From the NCBI GenBank assembly GCA_022448525.1, contig JAKVCX010000004.1, positions 372,001 through 436,000 on the forward strand: a DNA stretch of 64,000 nucleotides, in the 5' to 3' direction. Both the position numbers and the translations under genes were made by a program. This DNA is from Tenacibaculum sp. GTDB taxonomy: Bacteria > Bacteroidota > Bacteroidia > Flavobacteriales > Flavobacteriaceae. The notes beneath the pieces are model-generated. The model was not told the DNA's origin, ran no database searches, and saw nothing but the letters and a program-made list of their open reading frames with translations. Positions 35,596-44,385 of this stretch are shown piece after piece (position 1 is the first letter of the stretch; each line of letters starts with the position of its first letter).

Positions 35596-35612
35596 AAAAT
35601 AAAACGCCTAAA

Positions 35613-35620
35613 CAAATATA
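35613..35620 (-). promoter_or_regulatory. -7 box (TATATTTG) of the AraC gene
   Basis: TATATTTG on the minus strand matches TAnnTTTG, 17 bases upstream of the ATG and 23 bases downstream of the operator copy at 35644-35661. Confidence 0.5.
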
Positions 35621-35643
35621 ATATTTAATTAATTGTTTGACGG

Positions 35644-35661
35644 TTCCATCAAATGAGTTAA
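35644..35661. promoter_or_regulatory. Second copy of the TTAACTCAT operator (inverted)
   Basis: TTCCATCAAATGAGTTAA is the exact reverse complement of the 18 bases at 34259-34276. It lies between the AraC gene and the divergent 35764 gene. Confidence 0.6.
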
Positions 35662-35763
35662 ATAAATTAATTGTAATTTTAAATAACAAAAAACAAATCA
35701 AAAATTGAAGAGAAAATTACAAGTTATGAGTAATATTCCAATATTAATTTTACCAGAAATATA

Positions 35764-36171
35764 ATGGCAAATATTGAATATACAAGAGAGTTTTACATTG
35801 CAATTACGAAGCTTTTTTATTCGTTTTCAATGGTAGACAGATCGATGTCTATAGAAGAGAAAAAGGAGATTGTATGGAGTGTAAAAGATGATTGGGCAAC
35901 AAATGAATATGGTTTTAATAGTGAAGAACTTATTTATGAAACCATGCGACATTTAATAAAAGAGAAATTTTCTTCTGATAAGGCTTATGAGGATTTTAAA
36001 GATTTCTTCAATAATAATTTGAATCTATTTAATAATCAAACAAATGAATTGTTGAAAGAGGCTTGTAATAAAATATGTTATGCGGTAAACGGAAGGAATA
36101 AATCTGAATTGATTCTGTTAACCAAGTTATACAGACTTATGGGAGATCTTGATACTACAAACTTAAATTAA
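35764..36171 (+). CDS. Small acidic helical protein, possibly TerB-like, linked to CorA
   Basis: A 135-residue all-helical, charged, soluble protein (TREFYIAITKLFYSFSMVDRSMSIEEKKEIV, LLTKLYRLMG). The MVDRSMSIEEKKEI segment recalls TerB-type metal-binding helical domains, but the match is weak. Its stop abuts the ATG of corA with no gap, so the two are co-transcribed and it may help regulate divalent-cation transport. Function not established. Confidence 0.55.
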   Translation: MANIEYTREFYIAITKLFYSFSMVDRSMSIEEKKEIVWSVKDDWATNEYGFNSEELIYETMRHLIKEKFSSDKAYEDFKDFFNNNLNLFNNQTNELLKEACNKICYAVNGRNKSELILLTKLYRLMGDLDTTNLN

Positions 36172-37227
36172 ATGAGATTTATAACTCGACAGAAAAATAG
36201 GGGAGAGATTCCTGGTAAGCCAGTATTTATCGGAACGCAAAAAGAAGACAAAACTCATATTAATTTAATTGCTTACGACGCCGAAAATTTCATTGAAGTT
36301 GCTATTAACGATGTGAATGAAATAAATGAGTATAGCCAACAGTTTAAGAATGTTTGGGTAAATATTGATGGTATTCATGACGTTGAATGTATCAAAACAA
36401 TTTGTAATTTGTTTGGTATTCACACTTTGGTAATTGAAGATATTGTAAATACTGGACAAAGAGCAAAGTCTGAAATAGATGAAGATTCAATCTTTACTGT
36501 GATGAAAATGATGTTTTTAAGTAAAGATGAAACGCTGCATGCAGAACAATTATCAATATTCCTACAATCGAATGTTTTATTGACATTTCAGGAGAAGCAA
36601 GGAGATGTTTTTGATCCTATAAGAGAACGTATTAGAAATAAAAAAGGTAGAATCAGAAATAGTAATTTAAGTTATCTTAATTATTGCCTATTAGACATTA
36701 TTGTGGATAATTACAATTTCTTAATTGAAGTATTTGGAGAAAATGTAGAAGATTTGGAGGATAAAATCCTATCACATCCAAATAATGATATTTTACAAGA
36801 CATCAATAAAAACAAAATAGAATTAAATTACTTTCGAAAAACAATAAGACCTGCTCGTGATTCAATTAGTAATTTTAAAACCTACAAAACCCCTTTAATC
36901 ACCAAAAAAGAGCAAATATTTTATAACGATTTGCACGATTATATCGATCGGGTGTATGAAACAATAGAGAATTATAAAAGTATGCTGAGTGAACAATTAA
37001 CGGTTTACTCTACAAACGTTAATCAGAAGCTAAATGAAATAATGAAGCTGTTAACTATTTTCTCAGTTGTGTTCATTCCTATTACTTTTATCGCAGGTAT
37101 ATATGGTACTAATTTTACAAATATTCCAGAATTACAATGGAAGAATGGATACTATTATATGTGGATTTTCATTGTGTTTATAGCTGCAGCAATGTTATTG
37201 TTTTTTAAAAGAAAAAAATGGTTTTAG
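36172..37227 (+). CDS. corA: CorA-family divalent-cation transporter with GTN in place of GMN
   Basis: A 351-residue CorA/Mrs2-type protein: large N-terminal cytosolic alpha/beta domain, long helix (EQLTVYSTNVNQKLNEIMKLLTIFSVVFIPITFIAGIYG), and two C-terminal membrane spans. The periplasmic signature after TM1 is YGTNFTNIPELQW, where the canonical motif is YGMNF. The Gly and Asn are kept, and the Met is Thr. Transport of Mg or Co ions is expected, but the altered filter could change selectivity. The translationally adjacent small helical gene is its operon partner. Confidence 0.88.
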   Translation: MRFITRQKNRGEIPGKPVFIGTQKEDKTHINLIAYDAENFIEVAINDVNEINEYSQQFKNVWVNIDGIHDVECIKTICNLFGIHTLVIEDIVNTGQRAKSEIDEDSIFTVMKMMFLSKDETLHAEQLSIFLQSNVLLTFQEKQGDVFDPIRERIRNKKGRIRNSNLSYLNYCLLDIIVDNYNFLIEVFGENVEDLEDKILSHPNNDILQDINKNKIELNYFRKTIRPARDSISNFKTYKTPLITKKEQIFYNDLHDYIDRVYETIENYKSMLSEQLTVYSTNVNQKLNEIMKLLTIFSVVFIPITFIAGIYGTNFTNIPELQWKNGYYYMWIFIVFIAAAMLLFFKRKKWF

Positions 37228-37286
37228 CTGGTAATTTTTGAATTAACAATATGATTATGAGTTTTATTTGATAATCTAATTTTACA

Positions 37287-37315
37287 CTCGTCTTTTTTTA
37301 TCCTAAACACGTCAT
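37287..37315 (+). promoter_or_regulatory. Candidate AraC operator of the siderophore biosynthesis operon (29 bp)
   Basis: CGTC half-sites at 37289-37292 and 37310-37313 lie 21 bp apart, with TTTTTTATCC between them. The whole 29-bp element matches the copy at 50824-50852 at 25 of 29 positions and lies 21 bases before the TAGTTTTG -7 box. Confidence 0.65.
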
Positions 37316-37336
37316 AAAAAAATAGAAGGTAGGTTT

Positions 37337-37344
37337 TAGTTTTG
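37337..37344 (+). promoter_or_regulatory. -7 box (TAGTTTTG) of the siderophore biosynthesis operon
   Basis: TAGTTTTG matches TAnnTTTG and is the same octamer used by the TonB receptor promoter. It lies 27 bases before the decarboxylase ATG. No good -33 TTG element is visible, which suits an activator-dependent promoter. Confidence 0.6.
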
Positions 37345-37349
37345 TGTCA

Positions 37350-37366
37350 TTATTAAGACTAAATAA
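37350..37366 (+). promoter_or_regulatory. Palindromic CTAAATAA element, candidate iron-repressor (Fur-type) site
   Basis: TTATTAAGACTAAATAA is a 17-bp palindrome with one mismatched pair, overlapping the predicted transcription start and ribosome-binding region. The right arm CTAAATAAAAA is repeated before the TonB receptor gene. Confidence 0.4.
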
Positions 37367-37371
37367 AAATA

Positions 37372-38889
37372 ATGATTGTAAACGAAGCTCCTCCCATTAA
37401 AGAATTATCGTTAAATAGTTACTTGTTTAATGATGAATCTCTTGCTTTATATGAAGATTATATCTCTAAAACATTGGTTTATGTCCAAAAGTTTTTGGCG
37501 AATAGAAAGTTTTACAAAGGTGATGATATTGAGGAAATCAGAATCAACAAACAGAAAGCACGATTAATAGATATCAATTCATCTAACCCCATTCATAAAG
37601 CGTTAGAGGAATTAAATGAGTTGTATTTAGATAATGCAATAGCCTTTCATAATCCAAATTATGTAGCGCATTTAAACTGCCCAATTACACTACCATCAAT
37701 TGTTGCAGAATTAATTACAACAACAGTAAACACCGCAGTAGAAACCTGGGATCAAAGTACCTCTGCAACCTTTATTGAACAAGAAGTAATTCGTTGGATT
37801 TGTAACGAATTTAAATTTGATGATTATTCCGATGGTGTTTTTACAAGTGGTGGAACACAATCAAATTTTATGGCACTATTAATGGCCAGAGATCATTATG
37901 CTTTCGAGAAGTTTGGCATCAACATTAAACAGAATGGATGGTCTGATCAAGTCAGTAAATTTAGAATCTTCTGTTCGGAAAAATCACACTTTAGTATCAA
38001 GAAAAACGCTGCGCTTCTAGGAATGGGATATGACGCTGTTGTTCCTGTAAAAGTAGACGATAAAATGTGTATGGATACAGAGGAATTAGTTCTTGCTATT
38101 GAAAAAACTAAACAGGAAGGAAACATTCCAATTGCAGTTGTAGCTACATTAGGAACTACAGATTATGGAAGTTTCGATCCAATTAAAACGATAGGGAAAA
38201 TTGCAAAAGAACAAGAACTTTGGTTACATGTGGATGGAGCATATGGTGGATGTTATGTGTTAACAGAAACTCATAATCACTACTTTGATGGAGTTGAATA
38301 TGCAGATTCAATTACTATAGATTTTCATAAAACATTATTCCAACCCGTAAGTTGTAGCGCATTTTTAGCTAGAAATAGAAAACATTTTCAGTATGTTTCT
38401 TACTATGCAGATTATCTAAATCCTTTAGAAGATAAAGATTCTGAAAGACCTAATTTGATTGAAAAGTCTATTCAAACTACAAGGAGATTCGATGCTTTAA
38501 AAGTTTGGTTAACCCTAAAAACTTTAGGAACAAAAACCATTGCTTCTTATTTAGAAGAAGTACATCATTTGGCAAAACAGGTGTATAATAACATGCTTAG
38601 TAATCCGAATTTTGAATTGGCGCATGTTCCTGAATTAAGTACAATTGTATTCAGATATAAAAACTCTGAAGCTGATCATGAACCAACGCATGATGAAGTG
38701 AATCTTCATATTAAAAACACTTTATATAAATCAGGAAAAGCATCAATTGCAAGTACTAAATTAAATGGAAATATCTATTTAAAATTCACACTCTTAAACC
38801 CAAAAAACACCATTAATAACTTGTTGAACATCGTAGATATGATTGAAGAAACAGGTAAACTTTATCAACCTAAAACAGAAGCATTATGA
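37372..38889 (+). CDS. PLP-dependent group II decarboxylase (DesA-like, probable lysine decarboxylase)
   Basis: A 505-residue fold-type I PLP decarboxylase: HNPNYVAHLNCP (93-), GVFTSGGTQSNFMAL, HVDGAYGG (286-293) and the PLP lysine Lys320 in SITIDFHKTLFQP. In desferrioxamine and bisucaberin pathways this enzyme makes cadaverine from lysine. Its stop overlaps the monooxygenase ATG (ATGA), opening the operon. It could also act on ornithine or diaminobutyrate; substrate cannot be read from sequence. The promoter carries the 29-bp operator and a TAGTTTTG box. Confidence 0.9.
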   Translation: MIVNEAPPIKELSLNSYLFNDESLALYEDYISKTLVYVQKFLANRKFYKGDDIEEIRINKQKARLIDINSSNPIHKALEELNELYLDNAIAFHNPNYVAHLNCPITLPSIVAELITTTVNTAVETWDQSTSATFIEQEVIRWICNEFKFDDYSDGVFTSGGTQSNFMALLMARDHYAFEKFGINIKQNGWSDQVSKFRIFCSEKSHFSIKKNAALLGMGYDAVVPVKVDDKMCMDTEELVLAIEKTKQEGNIPIAVVATLGTTDYGSFDPIKTIGKIAKEQELWLHVDGAYGGCYVLTETHNHYFDGVEYADSITIDFHKTLFQPVSCSAFLARNRKHFQYVSYYADYLNPLEDKDSERPNLIEKSIQTTRRFDALKVWLTLKTLGTKTIASYLEEVHHLAKQVYNNMLSNPNFELAHVPELSTIVFRYKNSEADHEPTHDEVNLHIKNTLYKSGKASIASTKLNGNIYLKFTLLNPKNTINNLLNIVDMIEETGKLYQPKTEAL

Positions 38890-40223
38890 AGCAGAGCAAT
38901 GTAGCAGATTTTATTGCAATAGGAGTTGGTCCATTTAACTTAGGATTAGCATGTTTAACTGAGCCTATTGAAAACTTAAATGGAATTTTTCTAGATAAAA
39001 AGGAACGTTTTGATTGGCATCCAGGAATGTTGTTAGAAGACACAACGTTACAAATTCCATTTATGGCTGATTTTGTAACCTTAGCAGATCCAACAAATGA
39101 ATTTAGTTTTTTAAACTATATCAAAGAGCAGGGGAGAATGTATTCTTTTTATATCCGTGAGAACTTTTTGTTATTGCGTAATGAATACAATCAGTATTGT
39201 CAATGGGCTATTGAAAAGTTATCTAATATCTATTTCAGTACGGAGGTAACGCATATTGATTACGAAGAAGAAAGTGGTTTATATATTGTGACTAGTACTT
39301 GTACAAAAACAGAAGAAATCAAAATATACAAGGCAAAAAAACTAGTTTTTGGAACTGGAACTCCACCGTACATTCCGGAATCTTGTAAGAAATTAGAAGA
39401 TAAAGCTATTCATTCTTCTCAATATTTAGATCATAAAGAAGAGCTACAAAAGCAAGATAAAATAACAGTTTTAGGAAGTGGACAAAGTGCAGCAGAAATA
39501 TTTTATGATTTATTACAAGAATCTGATTCTATTGGTTATGAACTAAATTGGATCACTCGTTCACCTAGATTTTTCCCACTTGAATATTCTAAGTTAACAC
39601 TAGAAATGACATCTCCAGAATATGTTGACTATTTCTATAATTTACCTGAATCGAAAAGAGATGATTTAATTAAAAATCAAAAGCATTTATACAAAGGAAT
39701 TAACAGTGATTTAATTGCTGCAATTCATGATACTTTATATACAAAAAGAGTTATAGCTAAAGCTCCTATAAAAGTATCTCTTCGTACAAATTCTGAATTA
39801 ATTAATACGCAAATATTAGAGGATTCAATTCAGTTAGATTTACATCAAATTGAGCAAGACAAGTATTTCAGACATACAACTCAAGGTTTAGTTTTAGCAA
39901 CTGGATATGCTTATCAACTTCCTGATTTTGTTGATGGAATCTCAGATAGAATTAAATGGGATACGAAAGAACGATTCGATGTAGGAAGAAATTATAGTAT
40001 AGACATTTCTAACAATGAAATATTTGTTCAAAATGCTGAATTACATACACACGGCTTTGTAACTCCAGATTTAGGAATGGCGGCATATAGAAATTCTTAC
40101 ATCATTAAAGAAATGACTGGGATTGAACATTACCCAATCGAACAAAAAATTGCATTTCAACAATTTGAAGTTCATGAAGACGAGGAAATACCTGTAACTA
40201 TTTTAAATGAATATGAAGCTTAA
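38886..40223 (+). CDS. Lysine/ornithine/diamine N-monooxygenase (IucD/DesB-type)
   Basis: A 445-residue flavin N-hydroxylase: FAD loop IGVGPFNLGLA (12-22), IPFMADFVTLADPTNEFSFLNYI, NADPH loop GSGQSAAE (197-204), and LATGYAYQLPDF. It hydroxylates a primary amine, giving the hydroxamate nitrogen. Next to a decarboxylase the likely substrate is cadaverine or another diamine. It overlaps the decarboxylase by 4 bases and the MFS gene by 17 bases. Confidence 0.92.
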   Translation: MKQSNVADFIAIGVGPFNLGLACLTEPIENLNGIFLDKKERFDWHPGMLLEDTTLQIPFMADFVTLADPTNEFSFLNYIKEQGRMYSFYIRENFLLLRNEYNQYCQWAIEKLSNIYFSTEVTHIDYEEESGLYIVTSTCTKTEEIKIYKAKKLVFGTGTPPYIPESCKKLEDKAIHSSQYLDHKEELQKQDKITVLGSGQSAAEIFYDLLQESDSIGYELNWITRSPRFFPLEYSKLTLEMTSPEYVDYFYNLPESKRDDLIKNQKHLYKGINSDLIAAIHDTLYTKRVIAKAPIKVSLRTNSELINTQILEDSIQLDLHQIEQDKYFRHTTQGLVLATGYAYQLPDFVDGISDRIKWDTKERFDVGRNYSIDISNNEIFVQNAELHTHGFVTPDLGMAAYRNSYIIKEMTGIEHYPIEQKIAFQQFEVHEDEEIPVTILNEYEA

Positions 40224-41391
40224 AACTTTTTTAATAGTTATGACGTTGGTTGCCGTAGTTAGTGATTATCTATTGCATCCATTTTATCCGCAATTTTTTG
40301 AACTACGTTTTGGAATAACTAATCCTGAATTGGTAGGATATTATTTCGCAGCAATTTGTTTCATGGTGATGATTGCATTTCCATTCTGGGCATATGTTTC
40401 AAAAAAAGTATCAGAATTAAACATTTTAGTCTATACTCAGTTTGTAGCTGGAATCCTAGCTTTACTTTGTTTTTACACAGAATCATATATAGCTTTTTGG
40501 GTAATTTCTTTAACCATGGTTATTTTTAAAGGAAGTTATCTATTGGTTTATCCATACATTTTAAAAATTATAACCAAAGAGGAACATCCAAGTACAATTG
40601 GCCTTTTATCTGTAGTTGTACATCTTGGAGGAATTTTGGGTGCCGTGATAGGCGGTTTAACTGTTGATTTAATCGATCCTCGAAATATATTTTTAATAAT
40701 GGCTTTAGGAGATTTCGTTCAAATGGGAATGAGTGCCTATTTATTAAGAAGTAAAAAGTATGCAACAGGCTTAATAGTTTCTGAAGAATCAGGGTCAAAA
40801 GAAGAGCGTTTTTTACCTAAAGGATTTATTCTAAAATTAGGAATTATTACACTGATTTTATATTTCAGTGACTTTCTAATAAGACCATTTTTCTCAATTT
40901 ACTGGGAAAGTTTCTCAAGCTTTAAAACGAAACTCGTTTCAGGTACAATTTACGCAATCCCAGGTTTTGTCGCTTTAATTGCGCTTTGGATAAACAATAG
41001 AAGAAAAACAAACGATGGTTATAAAGGAATTATAAATGCCTTATGTATTGCTTTAATCGGACTGTTTTTACAAGGAATTCCTTTAGAGTTATTTGTAATT
41101 ACAGGACGAATCATTTATGGTTGGGCAATTTTTCAAGGTGTAGTAAAATTCGATGTGTTGTTGTTTGAATTAAGTTCCTCGGAATCTTATGCTGTTGACT
41201 ATAGTAAAATTCACTTTTTCCAAAACTTGGGTGTTTTATTAGCTTCTTTAAGTGTAGGGATTGTTGTGGAAGACTTCGGACTTCAAATTCCATTTTCAAT
41301 TGCGTTTATAGGATTCATAATAACACTACTATTATACTTCTTTGTTTTTAAATCTGTTAGAATTCATCATAAACAACTAGCTAAAACCTGA
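40207..41391 (+). CDS. MFS transporter, probable siderophore exporter
   Basis: A 394-residue major facilitator with about twelve hydrophobic segments (for example LLSVVVHLGGILGAVIGGLTVD and LGVLLASLSVGIVVEDFG). It starts inside the 3' end of the monooxygenase gene and ends 4 bases before the fused synthetase. Its position in the middle of the biosynthesis operon makes siderophore export the likeliest job. An ATG two codons downstream (40213) is an alternative start. Confidence 0.85.
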   Translation: MNMKLKTFLIVMTLVAVVSDYLLHPFYPQFFELRFGITNPELVGYYFAAICFMVMIAFPFWAYVSKKVSELNILVYTQFVAGILALLCFYTESYIAFWVISLTMVIFKGSYLLVYPYILKIITKEEHPSTIGLLSVVVHLGGILGAVIGGLTVDLIDPRNIFLIMALGDFVQMGMSAYLLRSKKYATGLIVSEESGSKEERFLPKGFILKLGIITLILYFSDFLIRPFFSIYWESFSSFKTKLVSGTIYAIPGFVALIALWINNRRKTNDGYKGIINALCIALIGLFLQGIPLELFVITGRIIYGWAIFQGVVKFDVLLFELSSSESYAVDYSKIHFFQNLGVLLASLSVGIVVEDFGLQIPFSIAFIGFIITLLLYFFVFKSVRIHHKQLAKT

Positions 41392-41395
41392 GAAA

Positions 41396-43807
41396 ATGTC
41401 AGAGAATATAGTTTTCAGTAAAAAGTATAGAGGTTTTGGCACCATTGATATTCGTCATTTTCAAATTGAAAAAGATTCAGAATTCTTGCATTCTTGGGTC
41501 AATAAAGAATATGCTGTGTTTTGGGGAATGCAAAACTCAACGCTTGATGCTGTTAAAGACGAGTATAAGAAATTAACTAAACCAGATCATTACAATGCAT
41601 TTGTAGGTTATTATAACGATGAACCTGCTTTTGTTTTGGAACAATACGATCCCAGAAAAGATGAAATAGGTAAGTATTACGATTCTAAATATTCAGACAC
41701 AGGAATTCATATTATAGTTGCTCCTCCAAAAGAAAATAAAGTAGACAATTTTACTTGGTTCATGTTTAGAGCGATTATGGATTTTGTGTTCTGTGATTTG
41801 ATGGTCTATAGAATTTTAGTAGAGCCAGACATAAGAAATAAAAAGATGTTTGCCTTGTGCCAAAGAATAGGATTTCAATTAGATAAAATCGTTGAATTAC
41901 CACACAAAACAGCACAGCTCGCATTTTTAACTAAAGAAAATTACCAACAAAAAATTAAATCTCCTTTACCTTCAAAGAGAAGTACTATGAATACAATAGA
42001 TAATGTGGTTTCTCCACAACAATCAACTCAACATATACAGCCTGCTGTTTGGGAACAAGCTAATCGTTTATTAATCAAAAAAGCCTTGTGTGAATTTTCA
42101 CACGAGTTATTAATTGAGCCAGAGGTTCAAAATAATTTAGAAAATGGTTACAAAGAATACGTAGTAAAGGCTGACGATAGTAACATCATTTATTTTTTTA
42201 ATGCAAAACCTTTAGCATTAAACCATTATATGATCGATGAAAATTCGATTAGAAAAACTATTAATAATCAAGTTGCTGAATTAGATGCTATTTTATTTAT
42301 CAAAGAATTTAGAAAAGCATTGGGAATTGCACACGAAAAAATGCCTGTTTTTCTTGAAGAAATCATCAGTACTTTATATGGTAGTGCTTTCAAAATAACC
42401 AAAGGAAATCCAACTGCAAAAGAATTAGCTACTGCCGACTTTCAAACCATTGAACAATCAATGACTGAAGGTCACCCAGGTTTTGTAGCTAATAATGGAA
42501 GAATTGGATTTGATAGTACAGATTATTGTTCTTATGCTCCAGAGGCAGGAAACTCATTTTCATTACTATGGTTAGCTGGTCATAAAAGTAAAGCTGTTTA
42601 TGCTGCAATTGAAAGTTTACCATATGAAAAATTAATCCACCAGGAGTTAGCTACCGTAACAATTGAGAAATTCAATTCTACAATTAAAGAAAAAGGTTAT
42701 AATCCTGAAGATTATTTATTCTTGCCAATTCACCCATGGCAATGGTTTAATAAACTTGCGAACATATTTGCTCCAGAAGTGGCTAAAGGAGATTTAATCT
42801 GTTTAGGTTATGGCCCTGATCAATATTTAGCTCAACAATCAATTCGAACATTATTTAATACTAGTAATCCCCAAAAATTCTACACCAAATCTGCCTTATC
42901 AATCTTAAATATGGGCTTTATGAGAGGTTTACCGCTGTATTATCTCGGAACAGCTCCTAAGATGGCAGTTTGGTTGGAGAATTTGCTATATAACGATTCT
43001 TATATTCAAGAGAACGGGTTTAGAATGCTCAGTGAAATTGGATCAGTAAGTTATGTTAATCCATATTTTGAAGAATTTGGTCCACATAATGATTATAACA
43101 AAATGTTAGCTTCATTATGGAGAGAAAGCCCTTATTCAATTGTTAAGAATAGTCAAAAGCCAATTACCATGGCTGCTTTATTACATATTGATCAACATGG
43201 TAATGCTCTATTACCAGAAATGATAAAGGATTCAGGTTTATCAATAGATGATTGGATTCGTAAATACTTACGTGCATACCTAAGTCCAATGTTACATTGT
43301 TTCTATTATTATGACTTGGTATTTATGCCTCATGGAGAGAATATAATTCTTGTTTTAGAAGATAATATTCCAGTATATGCTTTACTAAAAGATATCACTG
43401 AAGAAGCTTGTATTTTAAGTCCAGATGTAGAATTACCAGATCATTTAAAACGAATGTATGCGCCTGTTCCGGAAGATGTAAAGTTACTATCAATTTTTAC
43501 AGACATGTTCGATGGTTTCTTCCGCTTCCTAGCACCAATTTTAGAAGAACATGCAAACTATAGTGAAAATAGATTCTGGGAATTAGTAGCTGAAAATATT
43601 TCTGAATATCAAGCTAAATTTCCTCAATTAGAGCAAAAATTTAAACAGTATGACTTGTTTGCTGATGATTTCAAATTATCATGTTTAAACAGATTACAAC
43701 TAAACAATCATAAACAAATGATTGACTTAGATGATCCAGTAGCATTGTTACAATTTGCAGGAAAACTTACAAATCCGATAGCTCAATTTAAAACTCAAGA
43801 AGTATAA
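41396..43807 (+). CDS. GNAT acyltransferase-NIS synthetase fusion (DesC-DesD-like)
   Basis: An 803-residue two-domain enzyme. Residues 1-185 are a GNAT-type N-acyltransferase (IucB/DesC-like; LHSWVNKEYAVFWGM, HIIVAPPKENKVDNFTWFMFRAIMDF). A polar linker (about 186-210) leads to an IucA/IucC NIS synthetase of the DesD type (about 212-800) with MTEGHPGFVANNGRIGF (356-372), LPIHPWQW (443-450) and MPHGENIILVLED. The first domain acylates the N-hydroxylamine and the second condenses the units with ATP. A fused layout is what I recall for Tenacibaculum bisucaberin clusters. It closely parallels the next two genes. Confidence 0.9.
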   Translation: MSENIVFSKKYRGFGTIDIRHFQIEKDSEFLHSWVNKEYAVFWGMQNSTLDAVKDEYKKLTKPDHYNAFVGYYNDEPAFVLEQYDPRKDEIGKYYDSKYSDTGIHIIVAPPKENKVDNFTWFMFRAIMDFVFCDLMVYRILVEPDIRNKKMFALCQRIGFQLDKIVELPHKTAQLAFLTKENYQQKIKSPLPSKRSTMNTIDNVVSPQQSTQHIQPAVWEQANRLLIKKALCEFSHELLIEPEVQNNLENGYKEYVVKADDSNIIYFFNAKPLALNHYMIDENSIRKTINNQVAELDAILFIKEFRKALGIAHEKMPVFLEEIISTLYGSAFKITKGNPTAKELATADFQTIEQSMTEGHPGFVANNGRIGFDSTDYCSYAPEAGNSFSLLWLAGHKSKAVYAAIESLPYEKLIHQELATVTIEKFNSTIKEKGYNPEDYLFLPIHPWQWFNKLANIFAPEVAKGDLICLGYGPDQYLAQQSIRTLFNTSNPQKFYTKSALSILNMGFMRGLPLYYLGTAPKMAVWLENLLYNDSYIQENGFRMLSEIGSVSYVNPYFEEFGPHNDYNKMLASLWRESPYSIVKNSQKPITMAALLHIDQHGNALLPEMIKDSGLSIDDWIRKYLRAYLSPMLHCFYYYDLVFMPHGENIILVLEDNIPVYALLKDITEEACILSPDVELPDHLKRMYAPVPEDVKLLSIFTDMFDGFFRFLAPILEEHANYSENRFWELVAENISEYQAKFPQLEQKFKQYDLFADDFKLSCLNRLQLNNHKQMIDLDDPVALLQFAGKLTNPIAQFKTQEV

Positions 43808-43808
43808 T

Positions 43809-44384
43809 ATGATTTCAACGAATCAAATAGTTTTTAGTAGGGAAATTGAGGGAATAGGTACAATGAGCATAAGACCTATTCAATTAGATTCTGATATAGA
43901 TACACTTTTTAGTTGGGTAACAAAACCTTATGCAAAATATTGGGGAATGTTAGGGCAAACTAGAGATGAAGTAAAACAATCATATCAAGAAATTGAGGAT
44001 AACAATCATCATCATACCTACATCGGATTGTTAAACGATACACCTATTTTTCTAATGGAGAGATATAAAGCTTCAGAAGACATCATTGCTTCTCATTATG
44101 AAGCTTTAAATAACGATTATGGAATGCATATTCTAGTAGCTCCTGTTGAAAAAAGAATACCAAAATTTACTTGGGAAGTATTCAGAACTGTAATGGAATA
44201 CTTTTTCAGTTTATCCTTTGTAAATAGAGTAGTGGTGGAACCTGATAAAAACAATGATAAAATTCATTTGTTAAACAAGAAGGCAGGTTTTGTATACCAG
44301 AAAGAAATAGAATTGCCACATAAAGTAGCATCATTAGCTTTTTGTACTAAGAAATTATACCAAGAAGCAATTAAGAAAATTTAA
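43809..44384 (+). CDS. Stand-alone GNAT acyltransferase (DesC/IucB-like), second copy
   Basis: A 191-residue protein homologous over its full length to residues 1-185 of the preceding fusion: TLFSWVTKPYAKYWGM, HILVAPVEKRIPKFTWEVFRTVMEY and IELPHKVASLAF align with matching segments there. It lies one base after the fusion and one base before the second synthetase. It probably acylates the N-hydroxydiamine, perhaps with a different acyl donor from the fused domain. Confidence 0.88.
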   Translation: MISTNQIVFSREIEGIGTMSIRPIQLDSDIDTLFSWVTKPYAKYWGMLGQTRDEVKQSYQEIEDNNHHHTYIGLLNDTPIFLMERYKASEDIIASHYEALNNDYGMHILVAPVEKRIPKFTWEVFRTVMEYFFSLSFVNRVVVEPDKNNDKIHLLNKKAGFVYQKEIELPHKVASLAFCTKKLYQEAIKKI

Positions 44385-44385
44385 A

